NCBI RefSeq assembly: GCF_004116495.1
Contig: NZ_PDKC01000004.1
Location: forward strand, 1-64,000
Length of the DNA stretch: 64,000 nucleotides
Origin: Arcobacter sp. CECT 8985
GTDB taxonomy: Bacteria; Campylobacterota; Campylobacteria; Campylobacterales; Arcobacteraceae
Direction: 5' to 3'
In this document: one piece after another, positions 35,612 to 44,347 of the stretch
Numbering within the stretch: position 1 is the first letter of the stretch
Layout: each line of letters starts with the position of its first letter
Translations under genes and position numbers: made by a program
The notes under the pieces: generated by a model
Database searches by the model: none
Told to the model about the DNA's origin: nothing
What the model saw: only the letters and a program-made list of their open reading frames with translations

Positions 35612-36031
35612 TTGCAAAAAGAGTTTGAGTTAGAACTAGATAATTTAATTGTAATTGTTGATTATTTAAAACAATTAATTTTACAAAAAGGTGATTGTGT
35701 AGTATTGTTAAGTGGTGATCTAGCAAGTGGTAAAACTACCTTAGTTAAAAATTTTGTAAAAGCATATGGAGGTGATGATTTAGTTACTTCTCCTACCTTT
35801 TCTATTCAGACAATATACTCTAATGATATTTTTCATTATGATATATATAATAAAGGCCTAGAAGAGTTTATATCTTTAGGATTATTAGAAGAGTTTGAGA
35901 AAAAAGGTATTCACTTTGTAGAATGGGGTGATGAAAGATTAAAAGAATTATTAATTTCATATGGTTTTAATGTAATAACAGTAAAAATTGAAAAAAAAGA
36001 AAATAGAAGGCAGTATAAAATTGATGCATAA
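35612..36031 (+). CDS. tsaE: tRNA threonylcarbamoyladenosine synthesis ATPase TsaE
   Basis: A 139-residue P-loop protein of normal TsaE length. The Walker A is LSGDLASGKTTLVKNF, followed by TSPTFSIQTIY, FHYDIYN and FVEWGDER, all family hallmarks. With TsaB and TsaD it forms t6A37 on ANN-decoding tRNAs; TsaE's ATPase activity resets the complex. The start is TTG at 35612 (MQKEFELELDNL), with only a weak ribosome site. The last 8 bases overlap the start of lptB (ATGCATAA), implying coupled translation. It is essential in most bacteria. Confidence 0.93.
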   Translation: MQKEFELELDNLIVIVDYLKQLILQKGDCVVLLSGDLASGKTTLVKNFVKAYGGDDLVTSPTFSIQTIYSNDIFHYDIYNKGLEEFISLGLLEEFEKKGIHFVEWGDERLKELLISYGFNVITVKIEKKENRRQYKIDA

Positions 36032-36746
36032 ATTAGAGATAAAAGACATAACAAAAAAGATTAAAAAAACAGAGATTTTACATGGTATTTCTTTGGATAT
36101 ACAAAGTGGTGAAATTGTGGGATTATTAGGACCAAATGGAGCAGGTAAAACTACAACTTTTTATACTGTTTGTGGACTTGTAAAACCAACTAGCGGTGAA
36201 GTTTTTTTTGATGGTATAAATATTACAAACTTACCTTTACACCAAAGAGCAATTAAAGGAATAGGGTACTTACCTCAAGAATCGTCAATTTTTAAAGATC
36301 TAAGTGTTGAAGATAATCTTTTTTTAGCAGCAGAAGTAATAAGTAACATAAAAGAAGAACAACATAAAAGAGTAGAAGAGTTATTAGAAATCTTTAATAT
36401 TGAACCAATTAGAAAAAGAAAAGGTGTTTCTTTATCAGGTGGAGAAAGAAGAAGAACAGAAATTGCAAGGGCATTAGTATCAAAACCTAAATTTTTACTT
36501 CTTGATGAACCATTTGCAGGGGTTGATCCAATTGCAGTAAAAGATATTCAAGAAATTATCAATCAATTAACTCAAATTGGAATAGGTATTTTAATTACAG
36601 ATCATAATGTAAGAGAGACTCTTCAAATTTGTGATAGAGCATATGTTATGAAAAATGGCTCTTTATTAGCTTCAGGGAAAAGTGAAGAGATAAAAAGTGA
36701 TGGAAGTGTTAGAGAACATTATCTTGGTGAAGATTTTAACTTTTAA
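36024..36746 (+). CDS. lptB: Lipopolysaccharide export ABC ATPase LptB
   Basis: A 240-residue ABC ATPase of the LptB type. Walker A is LLGPNGAGKTTTFY, the Q-loop YLPQESSIFKDL, the signature VSLSGGERRRTEIARAL, Walker B FLLLDEPFAGVDP, and the switch histidine in ILITDHNVRETL. This closely fits LptB, which with LptF/LptG extracts lipopolysaccharide from the inner membrane. ATG at 36024 is chosen since it overlaps the tsaE stop; the in-frame start at 35988 lies inside tsaE and adds no homology. Its 3' end overlaps the converging receiver-GGDEF gene by 11 bp. LptF/G genes are not in this window. Confidence 0.94.
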   Translation: MHKLEIKDITKKIKKTEILHGISLDIQSGEIVGLLGPNGAGKTTTFYTVCGLVKPTSGEVFFDGINITNLPLHQRAIKGIGYLPQESSIFKDLSVEDNLFLAAEVISNIKEEQHKRVEELLEIFNIEPIRKRKGVSLSGGERRRTEIARALVSKPKFLLLDEPFAGVDPIAVKDIQEIINQLTQIGIGILITDHNVRETLQICDRAYVMKNGSLLASGKSEEIKSDGSVREHYLGEDFNF

Positions 36747-38055
36747 TTATAACTCTATTTCTTCCTTGTTTTTTTGCTTCATATAAAGCTTCATCAGCTT
36801 TTTCAATAAAACTATTTTCAGTATCACCTTTTTTAAGAGTTGTTACTCCAAAACTTGAAGTTATTTTTTCCGGAATTGAATCATCTTTAAATTCTTCAAG
36901 TGCAACTCTTATTTTTTCTGCAACTTTAAAAGCTCCTTCTAAGTTGGTTTCAGGAAGTAGTACAATAAACTCTTCTCCACCCCATCGAACAATTGTATCA
37001 TGTTCTCTTACATTTTTAGAGACTATTTTTGCAATAAATTTTAGTACTTCATCTCCAAGATTATGACCATATTTATCATTAAATATTTTGAAATGATCTA
37101 TATCAAAAAGAATTAGAGATAAGTTATTTTCATATCTTTTATCTCTTCTTATCTCTTTACCAAATATTTCATGAAATTTTTGTCTATTAAAAAGACCTGT
37201 CAAAAGATCATGATTTGCTTGATATTCTAATAGGTTTGATTTCTCTTTTAATTCTGTTATATCTGTTAATGAAATTACATAAAAGTCATTATTTTTGTAA
37301 GCATCTATATTAACAGTAAAAATTCTATCTTGTCTATCTTGATTAGTGATTTTTACAATTCTATCTACTTCATTCAAATTTATTAGATATTTAATCCAAT
37401 TTTTTTCATCACCAGTAATTGAATTTAAATTAAAACAGGCTTTCTCTTCTTTAAAAAGTGAAGTAATACAGGGAATTTTTGAATTAAACTCTTCTAATGA
37501 GTCAACATTAAAAAACTCTAAGAACTTTTTGTTTACATTTGTTATTGTATCTTTACTACTAACAAATATAATATTATCTTGCGAGTCAAGGATAGATTTA
37601 ATTTTTTCTATACCTTCTTCAACTCTTTCTTCTAAAAATAAATTAGTCTCTTTTAGTTGTTTTTTTAAAAAAATTGGTTCAATTGCTTTTATCATACTTT
37701 CAATTAGTTGATATAAATCAATAGGTTTCATTGCATATGCACTTACACCAACATCAATTGCTTGCTTTAAAAAATCAGGATCATTATGCGCACTTGTAAT
37801 TACAATTGGTACTTCTTTGTTGATTTTTCTGATCTCAGCACACATTTCTAAACCACCCATTTTAGGCATATTTATATCTGTTACTATTAAATCTATATCT
37901 AAATTTTCTTTGAATGCTTCAAGACCTTCTTTACCATTTTCTTTAATAATAATTTCTTTTACTATGGCTTTTATAGTTCTACCTGTAAATTCTCTTACAT
38001 CATTTTCATCTTCTACATATAAAACTTTTACATTTTTTAGTACTTCATTATTCAT
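36736..38055 (-). CDS. Response regulator with PAS and active-type GGDEF domain
   Basis: A 439-residue protein: receiver (1-125; acidic pair YVEDENDV, phosphoacceptor Asp 60 in IVTDINMPKMGG, Lys in YAMKPIDL), coiled-coil linker, PAS-like domain (about 150-270) and GGDEF domain (about 285-439). The GGDEF part is canonical: DLLTGLFNR, FDIDHFKIFNDKYGHNLGD and RWGGEEF, with an inhibitory RxxD (REHD) before it. It should make cyclic-di-GMP under phosphorylation control, unlike the two degenerate GGDEF proteins at 13264-15207. It is downstream of kdsB and a PAS kinase on the same strand, and that kinase is a plausible partner. Its 3' end overlaps lptB by 11 bp. Confidence 0.92.
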   Translation of the reverse strand: MNNEVLKNVKVLYVEDENDVREFTGRTIKAIVKEIIIKENGKEGLEAFKENLDIDLIVTDINMPKMGGLEMCAEIRKINKEVPIVITSAHNDPDFLKQAIDVGVSAYAMKPIDLYQLIESMIKAIEPIFLKKQLKETNLFLEERVEEGIEKIKSILDSQDNIIFVSSKDTITNVNKKFLEFFNVDSLEEFNSKIPCITSLFKEEKACFNLNSITGDEKNWIKYLINLNEVDRIVKITNQDRQDRIFTVNIDAYKNNDFYVISLTDITELKEKSNLLEYQANHDLLTGLFNRQKFHEIFGKEIRRDKRYENNLSLILFDIDHFKIFNDKYGHNLGDEVLKFIAKIVSKNVREHDTIVRWGGEEFIVLLPETNLEGAFKVAEKIRVALEEFKDDSIPEKITSSFGVTTLKKGDTENSFIEKADEALYEAKKQGRNRVIIKS

Positions 38056-38124
38056 TTTTTACCTTAGCGAAATATATTATTATTGTATTTTACTTTAATA
38101 ATCTTATAAATTATCTTATAGGTC

Positions 38125-38850
38125 TTATTTTCCAAAGATTTTTAACGCATTTTCTAAATCTTTTTGAGTATCGATTCCAAACGATTTTGACTCTACTTCT
38201 ACCATTGCAATATTATATCCATTATCAATTGCTCTTAATTGTTCAAGCTTTTCTGTTGATTCTAATTTTGATTGTTTTAATGAACAAAATTTATTTAAAC
38301 TTTTTTTTGTAAATCCATAAATACCAAGATGTCCATTATAGTTTATATTTTCTACATGATCTCTATTATATGGAACTTTTGCTCTTGAAAAATATATTGC
38401 ATCTAGATTATCATCTAAGACAACTTTTACAAGATTTGGATCATCTGCTAAATCTGAACTAATTTTTTTAAAACAACTAACTATCATTGTTTCTTCATTG
38501 TTTTGTTTTACTTTTTTAACTCTTGTTATAACAGCATTTACAACTTCTGGTTCTATAAAAGGTTCATCTGCTTGTACATTTATAATTATCTCATCTTCAT
38601 CAAGATCTAATTTATTTACTGCTTCATTTATTCTATCTGTTCCGCTTTGATGTTTATTTGAAGTTAAAACTGCTTGAAAATTGTGCTCTTTTGCTAAATC
38701 TAAAACTTCTAATGAGTCAGTTGCTATTACTACTTTATCTAAAGCACTAACTTGTGTTGCAGTTTTTATTACCATTGGTAGACCTAATATATCTGCTAAT
38801 ATTTTGTTTTCAAATCTACTTGAATTTAATCTTGCTGGTATAATAATCAT
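38125..38850 (-). CDS. kdsB: 3-deoxy-manno-octulosonate cytidylyltransferase
   Basis: A 241-residue nucleotidyltransferase of normal KdsB length. The N-terminal signature MIIIPARLNSSRFENK, then KVVIATDSLEV, SGTDRINEAV, IINVQADEPFIEP and GHLGIYGFTKKSL are diagnostic. It activates Kdo as CMP-Kdo for the lipopolysaccharide inner core, in the cytoplasm. The gene starts 13 bp after the PAS kinase stop and is followed after 69 bp by the receiver-GGDEF gene, so it sits in a mixed signalling and envelope unit. LptB at 36024 is the only other LPS gene nearby. Confidence 0.95.
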   Translation of the reverse strand: MIIIPARLNSSRFENKILADILGLPMVIKTATQVSALDKVVIATDSLEVLDLAKEHNFQAVLTSNKHQSGTDRINEAVNKLDLDEDEIIINVQADEPFIEPEVVNAVITRVKKVKQNNEETMIVSCFKKISSDLADDPNLVKVVLDDNLDAIYFSRAKVPYNRDHVENINYNGHLGIYGFTKKSLNKFCSLKQSKLESTEKLEQLRAIDNGYNIAMVEVESKSFGIDTQKDLENALKIFGK

Positions 38851-38863
38851 TTTTTTCCTTTTT

Positions 38864-40330
38864 TTATATTGGTAAAGCTAATTTAAATGTAGCTCCAGTA
38901 TTGTGATTAGTGACAGTTATCTTCCCTAATAAATGCATTTCTGTAATTATTTTTGAAGTATATAACCCTAAACCAACACCATGTTTAGATTCTTTTGTAG
39001 AGAAATATGGTTCAAAAATTTTATCAATTATCTCTTTTTTTATTCCACCTGCATTATCACTTATCTCAAAATATACTATATCGTTTGCATAATAACATTT
39101 TAATTTAATCACAGGATTTTTAATAGAATTTCTTATTATTGCTTCTTTAGAATTTATTAAAATATTGACTAAAATAGTAATAAGTTCATTCTTATATGAT
39201 TTAAATACTGGAATATCCATGATATCTTTAATAATATCAATATTGTTAGTTTCAATATCTTTTTTTAAAATTTCAATTGCTTTAAATATAATATCTTTTG
39301 CAAAAATTTCTTCTTTATCACTTTTTATTTTTACGAAATTTTGAAAATCTTCGATTGTATTTGATAATTTTTGCGCATCTTCTTTGATCTCTTGAAGGCT
39401 TTTTATAGCTTCTTGTTGGTCTTGTGTGCCTAATGATAAGTCTAATTCAAGTTTTTGTGCTCGAATTGAAATTATATTTAAAGGTTGTCGCCATTCATGT
39501 GATAAAACTTGCAAAGTTTCAGTCATTACAGCAAGTTTTGATTGTTGTATTAAAATATCATCTTTTTGTAAAACTTCTTCTTGTAAGTTTTTTGTCTCAA
39601 CATTTAAATTTATTTCATTTGTAATATCAAAAATTAATGAAGTATATCCTGTGATATCTCCATATTTGTTAAAAGTAGGTTTTGTTTTTACATCAATCCA
39701 AAAAATAGTATCATTTTTTCTTTTTGCTTTTATTTTTCCTTTCCACTCTTTGTATTGTAAAGTAAAAACTAATATTTCATCAAATATATCAGAATCTTTA
39801 TCAGAAGATTTAATAATTGATGGAGATTTATCAATCAATTCCTCTTTTTCAAATCCACTTAATAGCATAAAAGCAGAACTTACACTTGTAATAAGACCAG
39901 CAGTATTTACATGAATAGAAGCAACATAATTATCTAAGATTTCATCATCTGAAATTTCCTTTGTAATGTCTTTTGTATTTATTACAAAATATTTTTTATT
40001 GCGCATTGTTGATAATGTAATTTTTAAATAGACTTTTTGATAATCTTTTCTAATACATACAATATTAATATCAGACTCATATCTATTTGATAAATTTTTT
40101 TTCATAAGTTCGACAAAAGGTTTTTTGTATTCATTTTTTATTAAAGAGATAAAACTTTTGTTTAATAACTCATCTTTAGGAAAACCTAAAATTGGAATAA
40201 ATGCATTATTAAAGTAGATAAACTTACCAGTCAAATCAATAATTCCAATCCCATCCCAAGAATTATTTATTATCTCTTTTAATTCATTATTATTTTGTTT
40301 TAACTTGTCTATATCGAGTTCTTCTGACAT
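38864..40330 (-). CDS. Cytosolic histidine kinase with tandem PAS domains
   Basis: A 488-residue soluble kinase. Two PAS domains are seen: about 15-125 (GIIDLTGKFIYFNNAF) and 130-250 (NTAGLITSVSSAFMLLSG, KWKGKIKAKRKNDTIFW wording of the W-rich strand). The H-box is LAVMTETLQVLSHEWRQPL, with Glu in place of the usual Gln after His 278. The ATPase domain shows SDNAGGIKKEI and SKHGVGLGLYTSK. It lacks membrane helices. It leads an operon with kdsB and the receiver-GGDEF protein, which makes that diguanylate cyclase a candidate substrate. It is divergent from polA with a 65-bp spacer. Confidence 0.9.
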   Translation of the reverse strand: MSEELDIDKLKQNNNELKEIINNSWDGIGIIDLTGKFIYFNNAFIPILGFPKDELLNKSFISLIKNEYKKPFVELMKKNLSNRYESDINIVCIRKDYQKVYLKITLSTMRNKKYFVINTKDITKEISDDEILDNYVASIHVNTAGLITSVSSAFMLLSGFEKEELIDKSPSIIKSSDKDSDIFDEILVFTLQYKEWKGKIKAKRKNDTIFWIDVKTKPTFNKYGDITGYTSLIFDITNEINLNVETKNLQEEVLQKDDILIQQSKLAVMTETLQVLSHEWRQPLNIISIRAQKLELDLSLGTQDQQEAIKSLQEIKEDAQKLSNTIEDFQNFVKIKSDKEEIFAKDIIFKAIEILKKDIETNNIDIIKDIMDIPVFKSYKNELITILVNILINSKEAIIRNSIKNPVIKLKCYYANDIVYFEISDNAGGIKKEIIDKIFEPYFSTKESKHGVGLGLYTSKIITEMHLLGKITVTNHNTGATFKLALPI

Positions 40331-40395
40331 ACAAAACCTTATTTTTAGTATTGATATTATATTATAAAAACTTTAAAAATTTATAAGTAGGTAAT

Positions 40396-43077
40396 ATGAA
40401 AAAAACAATAACAGTTATAGATACATTCGGATTTTTATTTAGAAGTTATTATGCTCTTCCTCCTTTAAAATCTAAAAGTGGATTTCCTACAGGTTTATTG
40501 ACGGGGTTTATGAACTTTATTGCAAATATAGGAAAAGATTTCCAAACAGACTATTTGGTTTTTGCACTTGATTCAAAGGGTGATACATTTAGAAATGAAA
40601 TATATCAAGAATATAAAGCACAAAGACCTGATGTTCCTGAAGATTTATTAAAACAACTTCCAGTAGCAATTGAGTGGATTGAAAAGATGGGATTTCAAAC
40701 TGCTTCAAAGGTTGGTTTTGAAGCTGATGATATAATAGCTTCAATTGCTCATGATGCCAAACAAAAAGATTTGGAAGTAAGAATTGTAAGTCATGATAAA
40801 GATCTTTATCAATTAATAGATGATGATACTGTATACCTTTTTGATCCAATAAAAAAAGTAGTTGTAAATGAAGATAAATGCTTTAGCAAATATGGAGTTA
40901 TGCCAAAACAATTTACTGATTACCAAGCCTTATTAGGTGATAGTGCAGATAATGTTCCTGGAGTAAAAGGTGTTGGTGCAAAAACAGCAGAGGCATTGAT
41001 TAAAGAGTATGGAACACTTGATAATATATATGAAAATATTGAAAATATTGAAAAAACAAGATGGAAAAATTTACTTGAAGCAAATAAAGAGATGGCTTTT
41101 ATTTCAAAAGAGTTAGTTACATTAAAAATAGATTGTCATGCAATTGATGATGTAGAAAATTTTGTCTTACCAAAAGAGAATCCAATATTAAAAATTGCTG
41201 ATATTTTAAGTGAATTTGATTTAAATAGAATTATTGATAGAGTTAATAAAGATGGATTAAATTATAAAACACAAATTCCAAAAAAAATACAAAGACTTCA
41301 ATTTGATGCAATACTTCTTGATACAAAAGAGAAATTATTTGAAGTATTAAATTCTATAAAAACAGATACAATAGTTGCTTTTGATACAGAAACTACTGAT
41401 TTAGATACAAATAAAGCAAAAATTGTTGGTTTTTCATTTTCTTTTGAAGAATCAAAAGGTTATTATATTCCCGTAGGGCACAACTATTTAGGAGTTGGCT
41501 CTCAAGTTAGTTTAGAAGATGCAAAAGAAGCCTTATTAAAATTAAATGAGTTTAAACTAATTGCACAAAATTTTAAATATGATTATGAAATTATAAAAAA
41601 TAATTTTGATATTGAAATGAATCTTTATGCAGATACAATGATTATGTCTTGGCTTTTAAATCCAGGTTCAAAAGTAGGATTAGATGCAAAAGCAAAGGAA
41701 TTATTTGATCATGAAATGATTTCTTTTAAAGATGTTGTTAAAAAAGGTGAAGATTTTTCAAGTGTACCAATAGAAAAAGCTTGTGAATATGCAAGTGAAG
41801 ATGCTTTAATCACATTAAAACTATATTATAAACTTCAAGAAGAGTTTGAATCTACACATACTAAATATTTATTTGAATTAGGTCAAACCTTGGAGTTTGA
41901 TTTTACAAAAGTGTTAGCATATATGGAACATAATGGTATAAAAGTTGATGTTTCTGTACTTGAAGAATTAAAACAAAAAAATATAAAACATCTTCAAGAA
42001 CTTACATTAAATATTTATGAATTAGCAGGAAATGAATTTAATATTAATTCTCCAAAGCAATTAGGAGAGATACTATTTGAAAAGTTAGGACTTAAAGCTT
42101 CGAAAAAGACTAAAAGTGGATATAGTACAAATGAAATGGTTCTTCATAAACTTTATGATGAACATAAAATAATTCCTTTACTATTAAACTATAGAGAGTC
42201 ATATAAGCTACAATCTACATACATTGAGCCACTTTTACTTTTAGCAAAAAAAAGTGAAGAGAATAGAATATTTACTTCATTCTTACAAACAGGAACTGCA
42301 ACGGGAAGATTAAGTAGTAAAAATCCAAATCTTCAAAATATCCCTGTAAAAAGTGAAGCAGGAGCATTGATTAGAAGTGCATTTATCCCTAAAAATGGTT
42401 ATTCACTTGTTGGTATTGATTATTCTCAAATAGAACTAAGATTACTTGCTCATTTTAGCAATGATGAAGCATTAGTTCATGCATTTAATAGTGGATTAGA
42501 TATACACAGACAAACTGCAGTGAAAATTTTTGGAGAAGAGCAAGCAGATAATAATCGTTCAATTGCAAAATCTATTAACTTTGGATTAATCTATGGAATG
42601 GGAAGTAGAAAACTTGCTGATACACTAGGTATTCAGCCCAAAGAAGCTAAAGCATACATAGAATCATATTTTAAAGCATTTAAAAGTGTAAAAGATTATT
42701 TAAAAAGTATTGAAGATTCAATTTTAGAAGAAGGCTATGTTGAAACATTATTAAAAAGAAAAAGAATTTTTGATTTTGATAGCGCAAATGGAATGCAAAA
42801 AGCAGCTTTTTTAAGAGAAGGTGTAAATACTAAGTTTCAGGGCAGTGCAGCTGATTTGATTAAGTTATCTATGCTTAAAATTTGGCAGAAATATAAACAT
42901 AATAATGATATAAAAATGTTATTACAAATTCATGATGAATTAATTTTTGAAATTAAAAATGAAAAAATAGATGAAATAGCAGAAGATTTAGTAAAAATAA
43001 TGGAAAATATAGTTGAACTTAAAATTCCATTAAAAGTGTCTAAAAATATAGGAAAAAGTTGGCAAGAGCTGAAATAA
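40396..43077 (+). CDS. polA: DNA polymerase I
   Basis: An 893-residue PolI with all three activities. The 5' nuclease (about 1-290) shows FGFLFRSYYALP, AFALDSKGDTF-type and GFEADDIIASIA segments. The 3' exonuclease (about 310-490) keeps DxE in VAFDTETTDL and YxxxD in YASEDALITL, so proofreading looks active. The polymerase domain shows motif A VGIDYSQIELRLLAH, the O-helix RSIAKSINFGLIYGMG and motif C LLQIHDELIFE. It removes RNA primers and fills gaps. ATG at 40396 follows TAAGTAGGTAAT. It is followed by a 102-bp spacer carrying the next gene's promoter. Confidence 0.96.
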   Translation: MKKTITVIDTFGFLFRSYYALPPLKSKSGFPTGLLTGFMNFIANIGKDFQTDYLVFALDSKGDTFRNEIYQEYKAQRPDVPEDLLKQLPVAIEWIEKMGFQTASKVGFEADDIIASIAHDAKQKDLEVRIVSHDKDLYQLIDDDTVYLFDPIKKVVVNEDKCFSKYGVMPKQFTDYQALLGDSADNVPGVKGVGAKTAEALIKEYGTLDNIYENIENIEKTRWKNLLEANKEMAFISKELVTLKIDCHAIDDVENFVLPKENPILKIADILSEFDLNRIIDRVNKDGLNYKTQIPKKIQRLQFDAILLDTKEKLFEVLNSIKTDTIVAFDTETTDLDTNKAKIVGFSFSFEESKGYYIPVGHNYLGVGSQVSLEDAKEALLKLNEFKLIAQNFKYDYEIIKNNFDIEMNLYADTMIMSWLLNPGSKVGLDAKAKELFDHEMISFKDVVKKGEDFSSVPIEKACEYASEDALITLKLYYKLQEEFESTHTKYLFELGQTLEFDFTKVLAYMEHNGIKVDVSVLEELKQKNIKHLQELTLNIYELAGNEFNINSPKQLGEILFEKLGLKASKKTKSGYSTNEMVLHKLYDEHKIIPLLLNYRESYKLQSTYIEPLLLLAKKSEENRIFTSFLQTGTATGRLSSKNPNLQNIPVKSEAGALIRSAFIPKNGYSLVGIDYSQIELRLLAHFSNDEALVHAFNSGLDIHRQTAVKIFGEEQADNNRSIAKSINFGLIYGMGSRKLADTLGIQPKEAKAYIESYFKAFKSVKDYLKSIEDSILEEGYVETLLKRKRIFDFDSANGMQKAAFLREGVNTKFQGSAADLIKLSMLKIWQKYKHNNDIKMLLQIHDELIFEIKNEKIDEIAEDLVKIMENIVELKIPLKVSKNIGKSWQELK

Positions 43078-43120
43078 AATTATAAAATGTATAAATTTCT
43101 TATTTATAAATAATTTTTCT

Positions 43121-43149
43121 TTGACAAAATATACTTTTTCTGCTATTAT
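43121..43149 (+). promoter_or_regulatory. Sigma-70-type promoter of the atypical response regulator
   Basis: A perfect -35 TTGACA (43121-43126), a 17-bp spacer and a -10 TATTAT (43144-43149), with TGC before the -10. The ATG follows at 43180 after AAAGAGAACAAAG. It is among the clearest promoters in the window. Confidence 0.75.
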
Positions 43150-43179
43150 TTTAAAAAATTAATATCAAAGAGAACAAAG

Positions 43180-43881
43180 ATGTTAAAAACTGAAAAAAAT
43201 ATAAGAAAATTATACAATGCAAAATTATTGGTTATCAGTAGTGATAAAGAAGTAAAAAACACTATTGAAAACGAATTTGATGATTACTTTAAAGAGTTGA
43301 AATTAGCTACTGGTGGGCAAGAAGCTTTAGAATTAGCATGTTCAAACAATTTTGATTTAGTTGTTATTGATACAGAAATTTCTGATTATAATTTTGATGA
43401 ACTTTGTTCTGAAATATCAAACAAAGTTTCATCTTTACCTAAAATTATTATTTCGAATGAAGAAAACAATGATGATATAATAACAGCAATAAATAATAGT
43501 GCTTATACATTTATGTCTAAACCATTAAGAGTTAAAGATATTAAATTAGCTATTATTATGTGTTTAAATCAAACAAAAAGAGGGGACAAAGTTGAGTTCC
43601 AAAATGGTATATATTTTGATGAATATAGAGATCAATTTTTTAAACCAGGTGGGGTATTAATAGACTTTACAAGATTGGAAAAATCATTCTTAAAACTTCT
43701 TATTCAAAGAAGAGGTGAAATTACTGACTACGATACTATTAAAGAAGTAGTATGGAAAGGTAAAAATATGTCTATTTATACAATGAGAAATATTGTAAAT
43801 AAAATTAGACAAAAAACTTACTATGAAATTATTAGAAACCACTCAAACAAGGGTTACGTTATTGAAGAACCTCAAAAATAA
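43180..43881 (+). CDS. Atypical OmpR-type response regulator
   Basis: A 233-residue protein with a receiver-like domain (about 12-130) and a winged helix (about 145-233; LIDFTRLEKSFLKLLIQ, IKEVVWKGKN, EIIRNHSNKGYVIEE). The receiver keeps the phosphoacceptor position (Asp 64 in VVIDTEIS) and Lys (FMSKPLRV), but the acidic pair is replaced: LLVISSDKEV stands where DD or ED is expected. Magnesium binding, and so phosphorylation, may be impaired, as in orphan atypical regulators known in Helicobacter. It has its own strong promoter and leads a likely four-gene operon with two small unknown proteins and a PAS coiled-coil protein. Confidence 0.85.
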   Translation: MLKTEKNIRKLYNAKLLVISSDKEVKNTIENEFDDYFKELKLATGGQEALELACSNNFDLVVIDTEISDYNFDELCSEISNKVSSLPKIIISNEENNDDIITAINNSAYTFMSKPLRVKDIKLAIIMCLNQTKRGDKVEFQNGIYFDEYRDQFFKPGGVLIDFTRLEKSFLKLLIQRRGEITDYDTIKEVVWKGKNMSIYTMRNIVNKIRQKTYYEIIRNHSNKGYVIEEPQK

Positions 43882-43895
43882 TTGAGATAAATTAT

Positions 43896-44087
43896 ATGGA
43901 AGAAAAAATACTTTCTAAAGAGGAGTTAATCCAACTTTTTGAAGATGAAAAAATAATTGATTCTGGGAAAGGTTGGATTATGGGTGAAAAAGAGATTGAA
44001 ATAATTGCACTTCATGACGTTGATCCAAAATTTCTTCAAGATGTAACTAATGCAAAGTTTTATAAAATAATAGTAAAAGGAAATTAA
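43896..44087 (+). CDS. Small acidic protein, unknown
   Basis: A 63-residue protein starting MEEKILSKEELIQLFEDEK and containing IIDSGKGWIMGEKEIEIIALHDVDPK. I recognise no family. It is acidic, has no signal or membrane segment, and is followed by a gene whose ATG overlaps its stop (TAATG), so it is translated in a coupled set with that zinc-ribbon protein. The start has GAGATAAATTAT upstream, which is a weak ribosome site. Real coding is supported by tight packing between its neighbours on both sides and by normal amino-acid composition. Confidence 0.6.
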   Translation: MEEKILSKEELIQLFEDEKIIDSGKGWIMGEKEIEIIALHDVDPKFLQDVTNAKFYKIIVKGN

Positions 44088-44347
44088 TGTCACACTGCCC
44101 ATTTTGTAAAAAAAAGATTGCCATGAGCAAAGCTTTTTGTTCAAGAAGTTGCAAAGAAAATTATTTTCAACTAATAGCAATTCAAGTGCCAAAACCTTTT
44201 TTAAAAAGAATATTCGTTTTTTGTGATGCCGAACAAAGAGAAAAAGAAATTGAAAATTTTGCATCAAGACATGGCTGGAGATTAGATTTATTAAAGAATA
44301 AAATTGAAGAATTAGCTATTGAAAACGGTTATAGAACAGAGAATTAG
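44087..44347 (+). CDS. Small zinc-ribbon-like protein, unknown
   Basis: An 86-residue protein with CPFC and, 14 residues later, CSRSC (MSHCPFCKKKIAMSKAFCSR), a likely treble-clef or zinc-ribbon knuckle reminiscent of YacG-type proteins. The remainder is helical (EQREKEIENFASRHGW). I do not assign a function. The ATG overlaps the stop of the previous gene as TAATG, and the PAS coiled-coil gene starts 29 bases before its end in another frame. The arrangement suggests an operon controlled by the promoter at 43121. A role in nucleic-acid binding or protein contact is possible. Confidence 0.65.
   Translation: MSHCPFCKKKIAMSKAFCSRSCKENYFQLIAIQVPKPFLKRIFVFCDAEQREKEIENFASRHGWRLDLLKNKIEELAIENGYRTEN

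Noticed and set aside
39426-39914. 162-codon ORF antisense to the PAS kinase
   Set aside because: The kinase on the opposite strand has all its motifs; no ribosome site or homology supports this frame.
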